Source: Bacteroidales bacterium (GTDB lineage: Bacteria; Bacteroidota; Bacteroidia; Bacteroidales; Tenuifilaceae). Taken from it: 10,676 nucleotides of DNA. Positions 1 to 5,930 of this stretch are shown piece after piece. The stretch lies in contig WBUV01000073.1 of the NCBI GenBank assembly GCA_008933525.1, forward strand, positions 1-10,676, read 5' to 3'. Below the pieces are notes generated by a model. The model searched no databases. It had not been told where the DNA came from and saw only the letters and a program-made list of their open reading frames with translations. A program made the translations under genes and the position numbers. Position 1 is the stretch's first letter, and the number at the start of each line of letters is the position of its first letter.

Positions 1-180
1 ATGTGTCAGTTTGACATCTTACATTTAAACCAATTACCATCAAAAGCGTTCCAATAAATAAATGCTTATGTAATGTCATAGTTATTGGCTTTATTTTTGT
101 TGATAAACGCAATGCAAGCAAATTTGTTCATAATGTGTTTGCTGATAATGGCATAGTTGATTTATTACTAGATGTGTTTG

Positions 181-203
181 AATAACTTTTTAAGTTATTT
201 TTT
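181..203. terminator. Weak AT-only hairpin followed by T residues
   Basis: AATAACTT (181-188) pairs perfectly with AAGTTATT (192-199) around a 3-nt T loop, and T residues follow to 203. The stem has only two G/C pairs, so it would be a weak intrinsic terminator at best. It could end an upstream transcript arriving from outside the window. It may simply be a chance AT palindrome. Confidence 0.25.
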
Positions 204-217
204 GTTAACCGTTAACC
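204..217. repeat. Tandem GTTAACC x2
   Basis: Two directly adjacent copies of the heptamer GTTAACC lie about 50 bp before the DUF2807 start codon. Each contains the palindrome GTTAAC and resembles the TTAACC core of the operators upstream of tetR. The position, about 20 bp upstream of a -7-like element, would suit a regulator site. This is inference from two copies only. Confidence 0.3.
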
Positions 218-236
218 TATTAATCTGATTGGCAAT

Positions 237-244
237 TATTTTTG
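237..244 (+). promoter_or_regulatory. Possible -7 promoter element for the DUF2807 gene
   Basis: TATTTTTG fits the Bacteroidota -7 consensus TAnnTTTG and lies 22 bp before the ATG at 267. I find no good TTTG -33 element at the expected distance, so the promoter is only tentative. Confidence 0.3.
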
Positions 245-266
245 TAAATAACAAAATCATAAAACG

Positions 267-944
267 ATGAAACGATTACTAACAATTACTTTCGGTATCC
301 TATTGTCTGGATTGGCTGTAGCACAAAACGTTGAACAACGTGAACTCCCTTTTTTCGATAAAATAAGAGTTTCGGGCGAGATTAAAGTTTTCATTGAGAA
401 AGGTGATAAAGAAATGGCCACCATTAAAGCCAACGAAATTCTTGTTTCCGATATTATACTTGAGGTTGTTGGTAAAACATTAGAGATTAAGCTTAAAAAA
501 GATTCAAAGAAGCAAGCTAAAGCAGAGGTGTTTGTTAAGTATCGCGAATTACGCGATGTTTCAGTTGCTGCAGCAGCATACGTTAGCATGAACGATACGC
601 TTAAGGTTGATAAGTTGGTATTGAACGTCATTACCACATCGGAGTTCGATAGCGATATTATTGCTAACACTATTGATGTTAAGGTAGGGCAGGGCTCTTC
701 TGTTCGTTTGCGTGGAAGTGTTCGGAACTACGAGGCAACTGTTAACACGAAGGGTATTCTATCTGCTCTTGAATTAAAGGCCGATAGCGCTTTTGTTACT
801 GTTGGTACTGGCGCAATTGCTAAAATATTTGCTAAAGAGTTTATTGAGGCAAATGTTCGTCCTGCTGGTAATTTAACCTATTCGGGTGAGCCTAAACAGA
901 AGAATATTAAAACATCTGTTGGTTCAACAGTTCGAGAAGAATAG
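267..944 (+). CDS. Secreted DUF2807 (head GIN domain) protein
   Basis: The 225-residue protein has a clear signal peptide (residues 1-19: two basic residues, hydrophobic core, AVA before Gln20). The mature part matches the DUF2807 or 'putative auto-transporter adhesin, head GIN domain' family common in Bacteroidota. It opens with the family pattern of an FDKI-V-G strand followed by an I-V-FIEKGD turn, then repeated short beta strands that fit a right-handed beta-helix-like fold. No transmembrane segment or lipobox follows the signal peptide, so a periplasmic or exported location is inferred. The cellular function of the family is not established, and the 'adhesin' name is only a domain label. 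The gene stands alone: a strong terminator follows 22 bp after the stop, so it is not part of the efflux operon. The ATG at 267 is supported by the signal peptide beginning there. Confidence 0.85.
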   Translation: MKRLLTITFGILLSGLAVAQNVEQRELPFFDKIRVSGEIKVFIEKGDKEMATIKANEILVSDIILEVVGKTLEIKLKKDSKKQAKAEVFVKYRELRDVSVAAAAYVSMNDTLKVDKLVLNVITTSEFDSDIIANTIDVKVGQGSSVRLRGSVRNYEATVNTKGILSALELKADSAFVTVGTGAIAKIFAKEFIEANVRPAGNLTYSGEPKQKNIKTSVGSTVREE

Positions 945-965
945 GATTTATCCTGATAAATAATT

Positions 966-994
966 GTTCCAGAGTAGTTCTGGAACTTTTTTTT
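966..994 (+). terminator. Intrinsic terminator after the DUF2807 gene
   Basis: An 8-bp perfect stem (GTTCCAGA at 966-973, TCTGGAAC at 979-986) with a 5-nt loop is followed at once by eight T residues (987-994). This is a textbook Rho-independent terminator. It separates the DUF2807 gene from the tetR promoter region. Confidence 0.85.
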
Positions 995-1000
995 GAATTA

Positions 1001-1020
1001 TTTTAACCAGATGGTTAAAA
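1001..1020. promoter_or_regulatory. Probable TetR operator O1 (palindrome)
   Basis: A perfect palindrome with 9-bp arms (TTTTAACCA and TGGTTAAAA) around a 2-bp GA centre lies just upstream of the predicted -33 element of tetR. A further half-site, TGGTTAAAA, recurs at 1025-1033. The same core reappears in a second palindrome at 1076-1091. TetR-family dimers bind such palindromes, usually next to their own gene, so an autoregulatory operator is the natural reading. No binding data are available here. Confidence 0.7.
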
Positions 1021-1034
1021 TAATTGGTTAAAAA

Positions 1035-1066
1035 TTTGGAAGCTGAAAAATCTCATAATATATTTG
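1035..1066 (+). promoter_or_regulatory. Predicted tetR-operon promoter (Bacteroidota type)
   Basis: TTTG at 1035-1038 and TATATTTG at 1059-1066 match the Bacteroidota -33 and -7 elements, with exactly 20 bp between them. Transcription would begin near 1071-1073, about 25 nt before the tetR ATG. The two palindromes lie on either side (1001-1020 and 1076-1091). One sits just upstream of the -33 and the other at the start of the transcript, as expected for repression of the whole operon. Confidence 0.65.
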
Positions 1067-1075
1067 CCATATGGT

Positions 1076-1091
1076 TTAACCAAATGGTTAA
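1076..1091. promoter_or_regulatory. Probable TetR operator O2 (palindrome)
   Basis: A palindrome with 7-bp arms (TTAACCA and TGGTTAA) around an AA centre ends 6 bp before the tetR ATG. It shares the whole 7-bp arm with O1. The two centres are 73 bp apart, close to seven helical turns, so dimers at both sites would lie on the same face of the DNA. Confidence 0.65.
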
Positions 1092-1097
1092 TTAATT

Positions 1098-1733
1098 ATG
1101 ACAGCAAAAAAAATAGAGAAAGACACTGAAAATAAGATTCTTGAGGCGGCCAAAAAGGTGTTTGTCCTCAAAGGATTGGATGGTGCGCGTATGCAGGAGA
1201 TTGCCGATGAGGCGGGAATCAACAAGGCTTTGCTACACTACTATTTCCGTTCTAAGGACCAACTATTTATGATGATTTTTAAGGTCGAAATTGGAAATTT
1301 CTTTCCTCGTTTAATTCCTATTCTACTCTCAAAGGAAATGACTTTCGATCAGAAAATCTACCATTTTGTGGAGAATTACATCGACCTTTTCCTAAAAAAT
1401 CCATTCCTGCCAACCTTTATAATCCGTGAAATAAACCGTAACCCACAAATGGTTGCTCAGTTCTTCATAGAAGCAGGAATAGAATCAAACAATTTTAAAC
1501 AAATAATTGCTGGGTTTGCCGGCGAGTTGGGGATTAGCCCTAAAGAAGCATTTCACCTAATTATTAACACTGTTAGTGCTTGCATATTCCCATTTGCTGG
1601 TCGACCAATTATTGAGCAGGTTTTCTTTGATGGGAATACAGCAGAGTATAACCACTTTCTAGAAGAGCGGAAGAAATTTGTTGCGGAGTTTGTGGTGAAT
1701 TCAATTAAAGGAAGAATGATTAATACTAAATAA
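1098..1733 (+). CDS. TetR/AcrR-family transcriptional regulator of the efflux operon
   Basis: The 211-residue protein has a typical TetR N-terminal DNA-binding domain (about residues 11-57). ILEAAKKVF starts helix 1, the helix-turn-helix runs about 31-50 with MQEIADEAGI followed by LLHYYF, and then comes the family signature SKDQL. The rest is an all-helical ligand-binding and dimerisation domain with aromatic and hydrophobic residues; its ligand cannot be read from the sequence. It is the first gene of the operon, and its stop is only 2 bp from the next ATG. By position it resembles CecR, the TetR-family repressor next to ybhGFSR in E. coli, but I do not claim orthology. Palindromes flanking its promoter suggest that it represses itself and the downstream transporter genes until an efflux substrate binds. 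The ATG at 1098 is the first in frame after O2. Confidence 0.93.
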   Translation: MTAKKIEKDTENKILEAAKKVFVLKGLDGARMQEIADEAGINKALLHYYFRSKDQLFMMIFKVEIGNFFPRLIPILLSKEMTFDQKIYHFVENYIDLFLKNPFLPTFIIREINRNPQMVAQFFIEAGIESNNFKQIIAGFAGELGISPKEAFHLIINTVSACIFPFAGRPIIEQVFFDGNTAEYNHFLEERKKFVAEFVVNSIKGRMINTK

Positions 1734-1735
1734 CG

Positions 1736-3016
1736 ATGAGAGGGTCAATTTTAAAATCAGCATTTTTATTTATTGCGATGTTACCTGTTGTGGCCTATTC
1801 GCAGGATACGCTTTCCCTGTCGGGTTTGCTAAAGAGTATGCAGCAGAATAGTTCTCTTTACAAGATAATGCCAGCAACAGACTCTATCTACGCTTTGCGT
1901 AAATCTAACATTAAGGTAAATTATTTGCCCCGTGTGGATTTTAATGCGGAGGCTACTTGGCAATCGGATGTTACACAAATGAACATTCCAATACCTAATA
2001 TTTCAATTCCTTCGCCCGATAAGGATAACTATAAAGTAACAGTTGATGTTAGCCAGTTAATTTGGGATGGTGGAGCAACAACCTCAAGGTTGAAATCGGA
2101 AGAGAATGTTCGATTACTAGAGCAGAACAATGTTGATAATGAACTTTACGTGCTTAAGGATAGGGTTGCCTCACTATATTTTGGTTTATCATCCATAGAT
2201 ATTGCTGTTCAGCAATTGAGAATTATGGAAGGTGAATTGGATAAGCGCATTGCTGAAATACAGGCAGGTGTGAACGCTGGTGCAATTCTTGAATCAGCAC
2301 TTATTGCTTTGCAGGCCGAGAAATTAAGGATAGGCCAGAGTGTAGATGCAAACCTAGCGCAGCGCGATAACTTGGTAGAATCAATTTACTCCATTACAGG
2401 TACAAGAATCGGAGAGCAGTCTGAAATTAAGTTGCCGAACTTAACCGTTCCAACCAACAATCAGTGTAACAGACCCGATTATAAAACTTTCGATTTACAG
2501 AAGGGCTATCTCGCTTCAACATCAAAAATATTGTCGAGTAAACGAATGCCAACACTTGCTGCATTTGCCAAGGCTGGTTATGGGAAGCCGGGTTTAAATA
2601 TGCTCTCGAGCGAGTTTGATACTTACGCCATACTGGGTGCGCGCTTATCGTGGAATATTTGGGATTGGAATAGCACATCGCGTGAGCGCCAGAACATCAA
2701 AATACAGCAGAATATTATGGAGTACCGTCGCGATCTATTCGATGACAATTACAATTCGCAGGTAAAGTCTTCAATAGCGCAAATCAACTCTTTGGAGAAG
2801 CAAATATTAAGCGATGAAAAGATTGTTCAACTCCTTGAGAAATCTGTTCAGGTCTCTGCATCGCAGTTGAAGAACGGAACAATAACATCTGCGACTTATC
2901 TGTCAGATTTTAACAGCCTTTTGCGAGCAAAAATCGATATGAGTTTGCGAAAAGTAAAACTCTCGCACGAAAAGGTGAAACTTTATTTAACAATGGGTTT
3001 AGATATTAACGAATAA
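1736..3016 (+). CDS. TolC-family outer-membrane efflux protein
   Basis: The 426-residue protein begins with a signal peptide (about residues 1-22, ending A-Y-S before Gln23). It then shows the two-fold repeated, coiled-coil-rich organisation of the outer membrane efflux protein (OEP) family. The first half contains the membrane-strand region with the QLIWDGG motif. The second half has the matching LSWNIWDWNSTSRERQN segment followed by a long helix. The length is normal for the family (about 420-480). A trimer would form the outer-membrane channel and periplasmic tunnel for the ABC pump encoded downstream. The start lies 2 bp after the tetR stop and the stop 12 bp before the adaptor gene, so the three genes are almost certainly co-transcribed. 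The E. coli ybhGFSR operon has no such gene and uses the shared TolC, so here the channel appears dedicated to the pump. Confidence 0.92.
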   Translation: MRGSILKSAFLFIAMLPVVAYSQDTLSLSGLLKSMQQNSSLYKIMPATDSIYALRKSNIKVNYLPRVDFNAEATWQSDVTQMNIPIPNISIPSPDKDNYKVTVDVSQLIWDGGATTSRLKSEENVRLLEQNNVDNELYVLKDRVASLYFGLSSIDIAVQQLRIMEGELDKRIAEIQAGVNAGAILESALIALQAEKLRIGQSVDANLAQRDNLVESIYSITGTRIGEQSEIKLPNLTVPTNNQCNRPDYKTFDLQKGYLASTSKILSSKRMPTLAAFAKAGYGKPGLNMLSSEFDTYAILGARLSWNIWDWNSTSRERQNIKIQQNIMEYRRDLFDDNYNSQVKSSIAQINSLEKQILSDEKIVQLLEKSVQVSASQLKNGTITSATYLSDFNSLLRAKIDMSLRKVKLSHEKVKLYLTMGLDINE

Positions 3017-3028
3017 AAATATAAGGAT

Positions 3029-3934
3029 ATGATTTTCAGTAGAATTAAATATTTGTCGATGTTACTTGCAGTTGTGGTTATTTCATCGTGCGGTAGCAAG
3101 AATGGTGAATCCGATGCATATGGAAATATTGAAACCGATGATGTTACTGTTTCGTCGGAGGTTGGTGGTAAGTTGGTACAGCTTAAAGTAGATGAGGGTG
3201 ATATTGTTATGAAAAATCAACCAATCGCATTGGTTGACACCGTTCAGCTTCAACTTAAGTTAAATCAGCTATACGCTCAGTCCGATGCTTCCAAAGCAAA
3301 GTTACAGAGTATTAATGCCCAGGTGGCAGTTCAGGAGGAGCAGGTTAAGGTGATTAAAGTTGAACTCGATAGAGTTAAACGCTTGATGGCCGATAGCGCT
3401 GCAACTCAGCGTCAGTTGGACGATGTAGAAGGACGTTATAGTATTGCAGTACGTCAAAAAAATAGCATTGAGGTTCAACGTAGCGGTGTAACTGCTGAAA
3501 TGGCAGCAATTACTGCACAAATTGACCAAGTTAATGACCAAATAAATCGCTGTAAAATTCTATCGCCTACATCTGGAACCGTAGTGGCTCGATATATTCG
3601 CGAGGGCGAATTGGTAACTACCGGAAAACCTATGTGCCGTGTGGCAAAACTCGATACCGTTTATGCTCGAATTTATATAGATGAAACTCAACTCGCCGAT
3701 TTTAAAATTGGAACAACAGTTAAGGTAATAACCGATGGTGCTGAAGGAAAATTAATAGAGAATGATGGAACTATTACCTGGATTGCATCGGAGGCCGAGT
3801 TTACTCCAAAAGTAATACAAACACGCAATGAGAGAGTTAACTTGGTATATGCCGCAAAAGTGCGTATTCCTAACATCTCGGGTATTTATAAAATTGGAAT
3901 GCCTGTAGAGGTACGATTGGTAAAAGCGTTGTAG
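3029..3934 (+). CDS. HlyD/YbhG-like membrane-fusion lipoprotein
   Basis: The 301-residue periplasmic adaptor has a lipoprotein signal with lipobox I-S-S-C, lipidated at Cys21. It should therefore be anchored by lipid rather than a transmembrane helix. Residues about 40-72 form the first half of the lipoyl or barrel-sandwich domain (VGGKLVQLKVDEGDIV). Residues about 72-170 form a long coiled-coil hairpin rich in Gln, Lys and Val. The barrel closes at 177-205 with the ILSPTSGTVV motif, followed by a beta-barrel domain. The segment around EAEFTP (255-260) and the following QTRNERVNLVYA is characteristic of the YbhG branch of the family. It should couple the ABC permeases to the TolC-like channel encoded just upstream. 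AGGA lies only 1 nt before the ATG, too close to be a Shine-Dalgarno sequence. A start at Met11 would leave too short a signal. Confidence 0.92.
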   Translation: MIFSRIKYLSMLLAVVVISSCGSKNGESDAYGNIETDDVTVSSEVGGKLVQLKVDEGDIVMKNQPIALVDTVQLQLKLNQLYAQSDASKAKLQSINAQVAVQEEQVKVIKVELDRVKRLMADSAATQRQLDDVEGRYSIAVRQKNSIEVQRSGVTAEMAAITAQIDQVNDQINRCKILSPTSGTVVARYIREGELVTTGKPMCRVAKLDTVYARIYIDETQLADFKIGTTVKVITDGAEGKLIENDGTITWIASEAEFTPKVIQTRNERVNLVYAAKVRIPNISGIYKIGMPVEVRLVKAL

Positions 3935-3990
3935 CACTCAATAACTCAATCACTTATTTTCTCATTAACTTAATCACTCAATACCCCAAG
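3935..3990. repeat. Degenerate octamer array filling the adaptor-ATPase gap
   Basis: The whole 56-bp gap, from the base after the TAG of the adaptor to the base before the ATG of the first ATPase, divides into seven 8-bp units. Units 1 and 6 are CACTCAAT, unit 2 is AACTCAAT, unit 5 is AACTTAAT, units 3 and 4 are more diverged, and unit 7 is the poorest. In another phase the units read TCAATAAC, TCAATCAC, TTAATCAC and so on. I see no terminator or promoter in it. Confidence 0.75.
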
Positions 3991-4899
3991 ATGAGTATTA
4001 TCAAAATAACCAACGTTTCAAAATCCTATGCCACAGTTAAGGCATTAAAGGATATAACCTTAAGTGTGGAGCGTGGCGAACTATTCGGTTTAATTGGCCC
4101 TGATGGTGCAGGGAAGACCACCTTGATGAGGATTTTGACTACGCTTCTGCTACCCGATAAAGGAAGCGCACAGGTTTGCGAGTTGGATGTGGTTAACTAT
4201 TACCGAAAGGTTCGAAACATCCTTGGGTATATGCCTGGTCAATTCTCACTTTATCAGGATTTGAGCGTGGAGGAAAACCTGAAATTCTTTGCAGGTGTTT
4301 TTGGAACCACCATTGAGGAGAATTATCATCTTATTGAGGATGTTTATAAGATGCTTGAGCCATTTAAAAATCGTCCTGCTGGCAAACTTTCCGGTGGCAT
4401 GAAACAGAAATTGGCGCTTTCGTGTGCGTTAATTCACAAGCCTGAGGTTCTAATTCTGGACGAGCCAACAACAGGTGTTGATGCTGTTTCGAGGAAGGAG
4501 TTCTGGGGTTTACTCCGTAAGTTGAAAGCCGAAGGAATTACAATTTTGGTTTCCACAGCCTACATGGACGAAGCATCGCTTTGCGATAGGGTTGCATTGA
4601 TACAGAAAGGCGAAATACTGGGAGTTAATAAACCTGAACAATTTGCAAAGGAGTATCCATACAGATTATTCAGCATTGAGCATCCCGATGTTACATTGAA
4701 ACTGAATGAGGTGCGAGGGTTTAATTCGTGTAAGGGTGCGTACCTGTTTGGCGGAGTGTTACACTTTTCGTCGATAAATAACAATGAAACACCCGAAGGT
4801 ATAATAAACCAGTTGAATGGAATTGGAATTTCGAATCCAATTGTAAAATCCATTGACGCTGGAATTGAGGATTGCTTTATTCAGATGATGGAGAGTTAG
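3991..4899 (+). CDS. ABC transporter ATPase, equivalent of the N-terminal half of YbhF
   Basis: The 302-residue ATPase has Walker A GPDGAGKT (36-43), signature LSGGM (133-137) and Walker B LILDE (154-158) with the catalytic Glu158, followed by a GVD D-loop. GPDGAGKTT with Asp after Pro, and the LSGGMKQKL signature, are hallmarks I recall from the first half of E. coli YbhF. Two active-site elements are off. In the Q-loop the sequence is GYMPGQF, so Gly83 stands where glutamine is expected and Gln84 is one residue late. At the H-loop the usual His is Ala190 (STAYMDEA). The C-terminal 90 residues after the ATPase core end in a GIEDCFIQMMES segment like the FEDAFI tail of this class. It should pair with the next ATPase as the motor of the two downstream permeases. 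Gaps made of short tandem repeats lie on both sides. Confidence 0.93.
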   Translation: MSIIKITNVSKSYATVKALKDITLSVERGELFGLIGPDGAGKTTLMRILTTLLLPDKGSAQVCELDVVNYYRKVRNILGYMPGQFSLYQDLSVEENLKFFAGVFGTTIEENYHLIEDVYKMLEPFKNRPAGKLSGGMKQKLALSCALIHKPEVLILDEPTTGVDAVSRKEFWGLLRKLKAEGITILVSTAYMDEASLCDRVALIQKGEILGVNKPEQFAKEYPYRLFSIEHPDVTLKLNEVRGFNSCKGAYLFGGVLHFSSINNNETPEGIINQLNGIGISNPIVKSIDAGIEDCFIQMMES

Positions 4900-4904
4900 T
4901 TTTA

Positions 4905-4960
4905 GTGAGTAGGTTATTGAGAGAATAAGAGAATAAGTGATTGAGATATTAGGTTGTTGG
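4905..4960. repeat. Degenerate octamer array, inverted relative to the first
   Basis: Starting 5 bp after the stop of the first ATPase gene, 56 bp divide into seven 8-bp units. These include GTTATTGA, two exact copies of GAGAATAA (4921-4936), and GTGATTGA. Read on the other strand the units are TCAATAAC, TCAATCAC and TTATTCTC, the same unit family as the 3935-3990 array in the opposite orientation. A 14-bp perfect inverted match joins 3945-3958 and 4932-4945. Confidence 0.7.
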
Positions 4961-4964
4961 AATG

Positions 4965-4992
4965 TTTTTCTCTTCTAACTTCCATCTTCCAA
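4965..4992. repeat. Short heptamer array before the second ATPase
   Basis: Four 7-bp units cover this stretch. The first is only T-rich, and the next three, CTTCTAA, CTTCCAT and CTTCCAA, are clearly related. A partial unit, CTAAA, then leads directly to the ATG at 4998. The array is one reason for preferring 4998 over the in-frame ATG at 4962, which would translate the repeat. Confidence 0.55.
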
Positions 4993-4997
4993 CTAAA

Positions 4998-5759
4998 ATG
5001 AAAAACATGGCTAATTCAAAAAACGATATCGTAATTGAGGTTAAGGACTTGGTGAAGCGCTTTGGTAGTTTTGTGGCCGACGACCATCTTACCTTCAATG
5101 TTTACAAAGGCGAAATATTTGGCTTTTTGGGAGCCAATGGCGCCGGTAAAACAACTGCAATCCGTATGCTATGTGGTTTGCTGCAACCAACATCGGGCGA
5201 TGTAAAAGTGGCAGGTTTCGATGCATACACACAATCGAATTTAATTAAGGCAAATATTGGCTATATGAGCCAAAAATTCTCGTTGTACAACGATTTAAGT
5301 GTTTGGGAGAATATTAGGTTTTTTGGTGGGATTTACGGTTTATGGGGAAAGGAACTCAAGTATAGAGCCGATGAGTTAATCAACAATTTACAGATGAACG
5401 ATTCTAGGGATGTGCTGATTAGCTCGTTACCTCTTGGCTGGCGTCAACGACTATCGTTTGCAGTATCGATGATTCATAAACCACCAATCGTTTTTCTGGA
5501 TGAACCAACTGGTGGGGTTGACCCAATTGCCCGTAGGCAATTCTGGGAGATGATTAACGAAGTTGCAGCCTCAGGAACAACAGTATTTGTTACAACACAC
5601 TATATGGACGAGGCAGAGTACTGCCATAGAGTAGCGATTTTGGTCGATGGTAAGATGGTAGCGCTCAATACACCTGCAAATTTAAAGAAGGAGTATTCTG
5701 CAAGCAGCATGAATGAGGTATTTATATCGTTGGCACGTCAAGGACAGAGGGTGGAGTAG
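4998..5759 (+). CDS. ABC transporter ATPase, equivalent of the C-terminal half of YbhF
   Basis: With the ATG at 4998 the protein has 253 residues. It has Walker A GANGAGKT (45-52), an intact Q-loop with Gln92 (GYMSQKF), Walker B IVFLD (164-168) with Glu169, a GGVDP D-loop and the H-loop His201 (TTHYMDEAEYC). The signature is not LSGGQ but LPLGWRQR (144-151), close to the LPLGFKQR I recall from the second half of YbhF. The protein thus lacks a proper signature but keeps the residues that the first ATPase has lost. The two should form an asymmetric heterodimer. An earlier in-frame ATG at 4962 would add 12 residues encoded by repeat sequence. Homology begins only at IVIEVKDL, so 4998 (or 5007) is more likely. 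The stop is followed by 3 bp and then a long heptamer array. Confidence 0.93.
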   Translation: MKNMANSKNDIVIEVKDLVKRFGSFVADDHLTFNVYKGEIFGFLGANGAGKTTAIRMLCGLLQPTSGDVKVAGFDAYTQSNLIKANIGYMSQKFSLYNDLSVWENIRFFGGIYGLWGKELKYRADELINNLQMNDSRDVLISSLPLGWRQRLSFAVSMIHKPPIVFLDEPTGGVDPIARRQFWEMINEVAASGTTVFVTTHYMDEAEYCHRVAILVDGKMVALNTPANLKKEYSASSMNEVFISLARQGQRVE

Positions 5760-5762
5760 AGA

Positions 5763-5860
5763 GTTAAAAGTTAAAAGTTAAAAGTTAAAAGTTAAAAGTT
5801 AAAAGTTAAAAGTTAAAAGTTAAAAGTTAAAAGTTAAAAGTTAAAAGTTAAAAGTTAAAA
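5763..5860. repeat. Perfect tandem array (GTTAAAA)x14
   Basis: Ninety-eight bp consist of fourteen identical, uninterrupted copies of the heptamer GTTAAAA, beginning 3 bp after the stop of the second ATPase. Every frame on both strands is quickly closed by stops, so it is not coding. The lack of any mismatch suggests recent expansion by slippage, and copy number probably varies between strains. It lies inside the operon and would be transcribed as an unstructured U/A-rich stretch. Confidence 0.97.
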
Positions 5861-5902
5861 TAAAACCTTAAAGCCTAATAGTCAATTAATCTCAACACCA
5901 TT

Positions 5903-5930
5903 AACGAACAACGAATAACGAACAACTACT
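5903..5930. repeat. Heptamer array ending exactly at a start codon
   Basis: Four 7-bp units, AACGAAC, AACGAAT, AACGAAC and a degenerate AACTACT, run up to the base before the ATG at 5931. It is a different heptamer from the GTTAAAA array 43 bp upstream. The sequence between them (5861-5902) is AT-rich, and I see no further signal in it. Confidence 0.75.

Larger units (their letters stand above)
1..266. other. Non-coding region upstream of the DUF2807 gene
   Basis: I see no supportable gene here. Frame 1 is open from the first base to a TAA at 55-57 (18 codons), too little to call the tail of an upstream gene. The stretch is very AT-rich. It holds a short AT hairpin (181-199), a tandem GTTAACC pair (204-217) and a -7-like element (237-244), each listed separately. 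Confidence 0.6.

Noticed and set aside
1..57. Open frame 1 from the first base to TAA at 55-57
   Set aside because: Eighteen codons with no homology or composition signal are not enough to call the end of an upstream gene.
257..670. A 137-codon open frame on the minus strand over the DUF2807 gene
   Set aside because: It lies within a well-supported plus-strand gene and has no recognisable domain or start context.
3024..3027. AGGA before the adaptor ATG as a Shine-Dalgarno site
   Set aside because: It is only 1 nt from the ATG, too close to work, and genes of this phylum seldom rely on Shine-Dalgarno pairing.
4962..4997. Upstream ATG (4962) giving a 12-residue longer second ATPase
   Set aside because: The extra residues are encoded by the heptamer repeat, have no counterpart in the family, and ATGs at 4998 and 5007 lie directly before the homologous part.
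5763..5860. The GTTAAAA array as a CRISPR array or replication-origin iterons
   Set aside because: The units are 7 bp, directly adjacent and without spacers, so it is not CRISPR. No replication initiator gene is near, and the array sits inside an operon.
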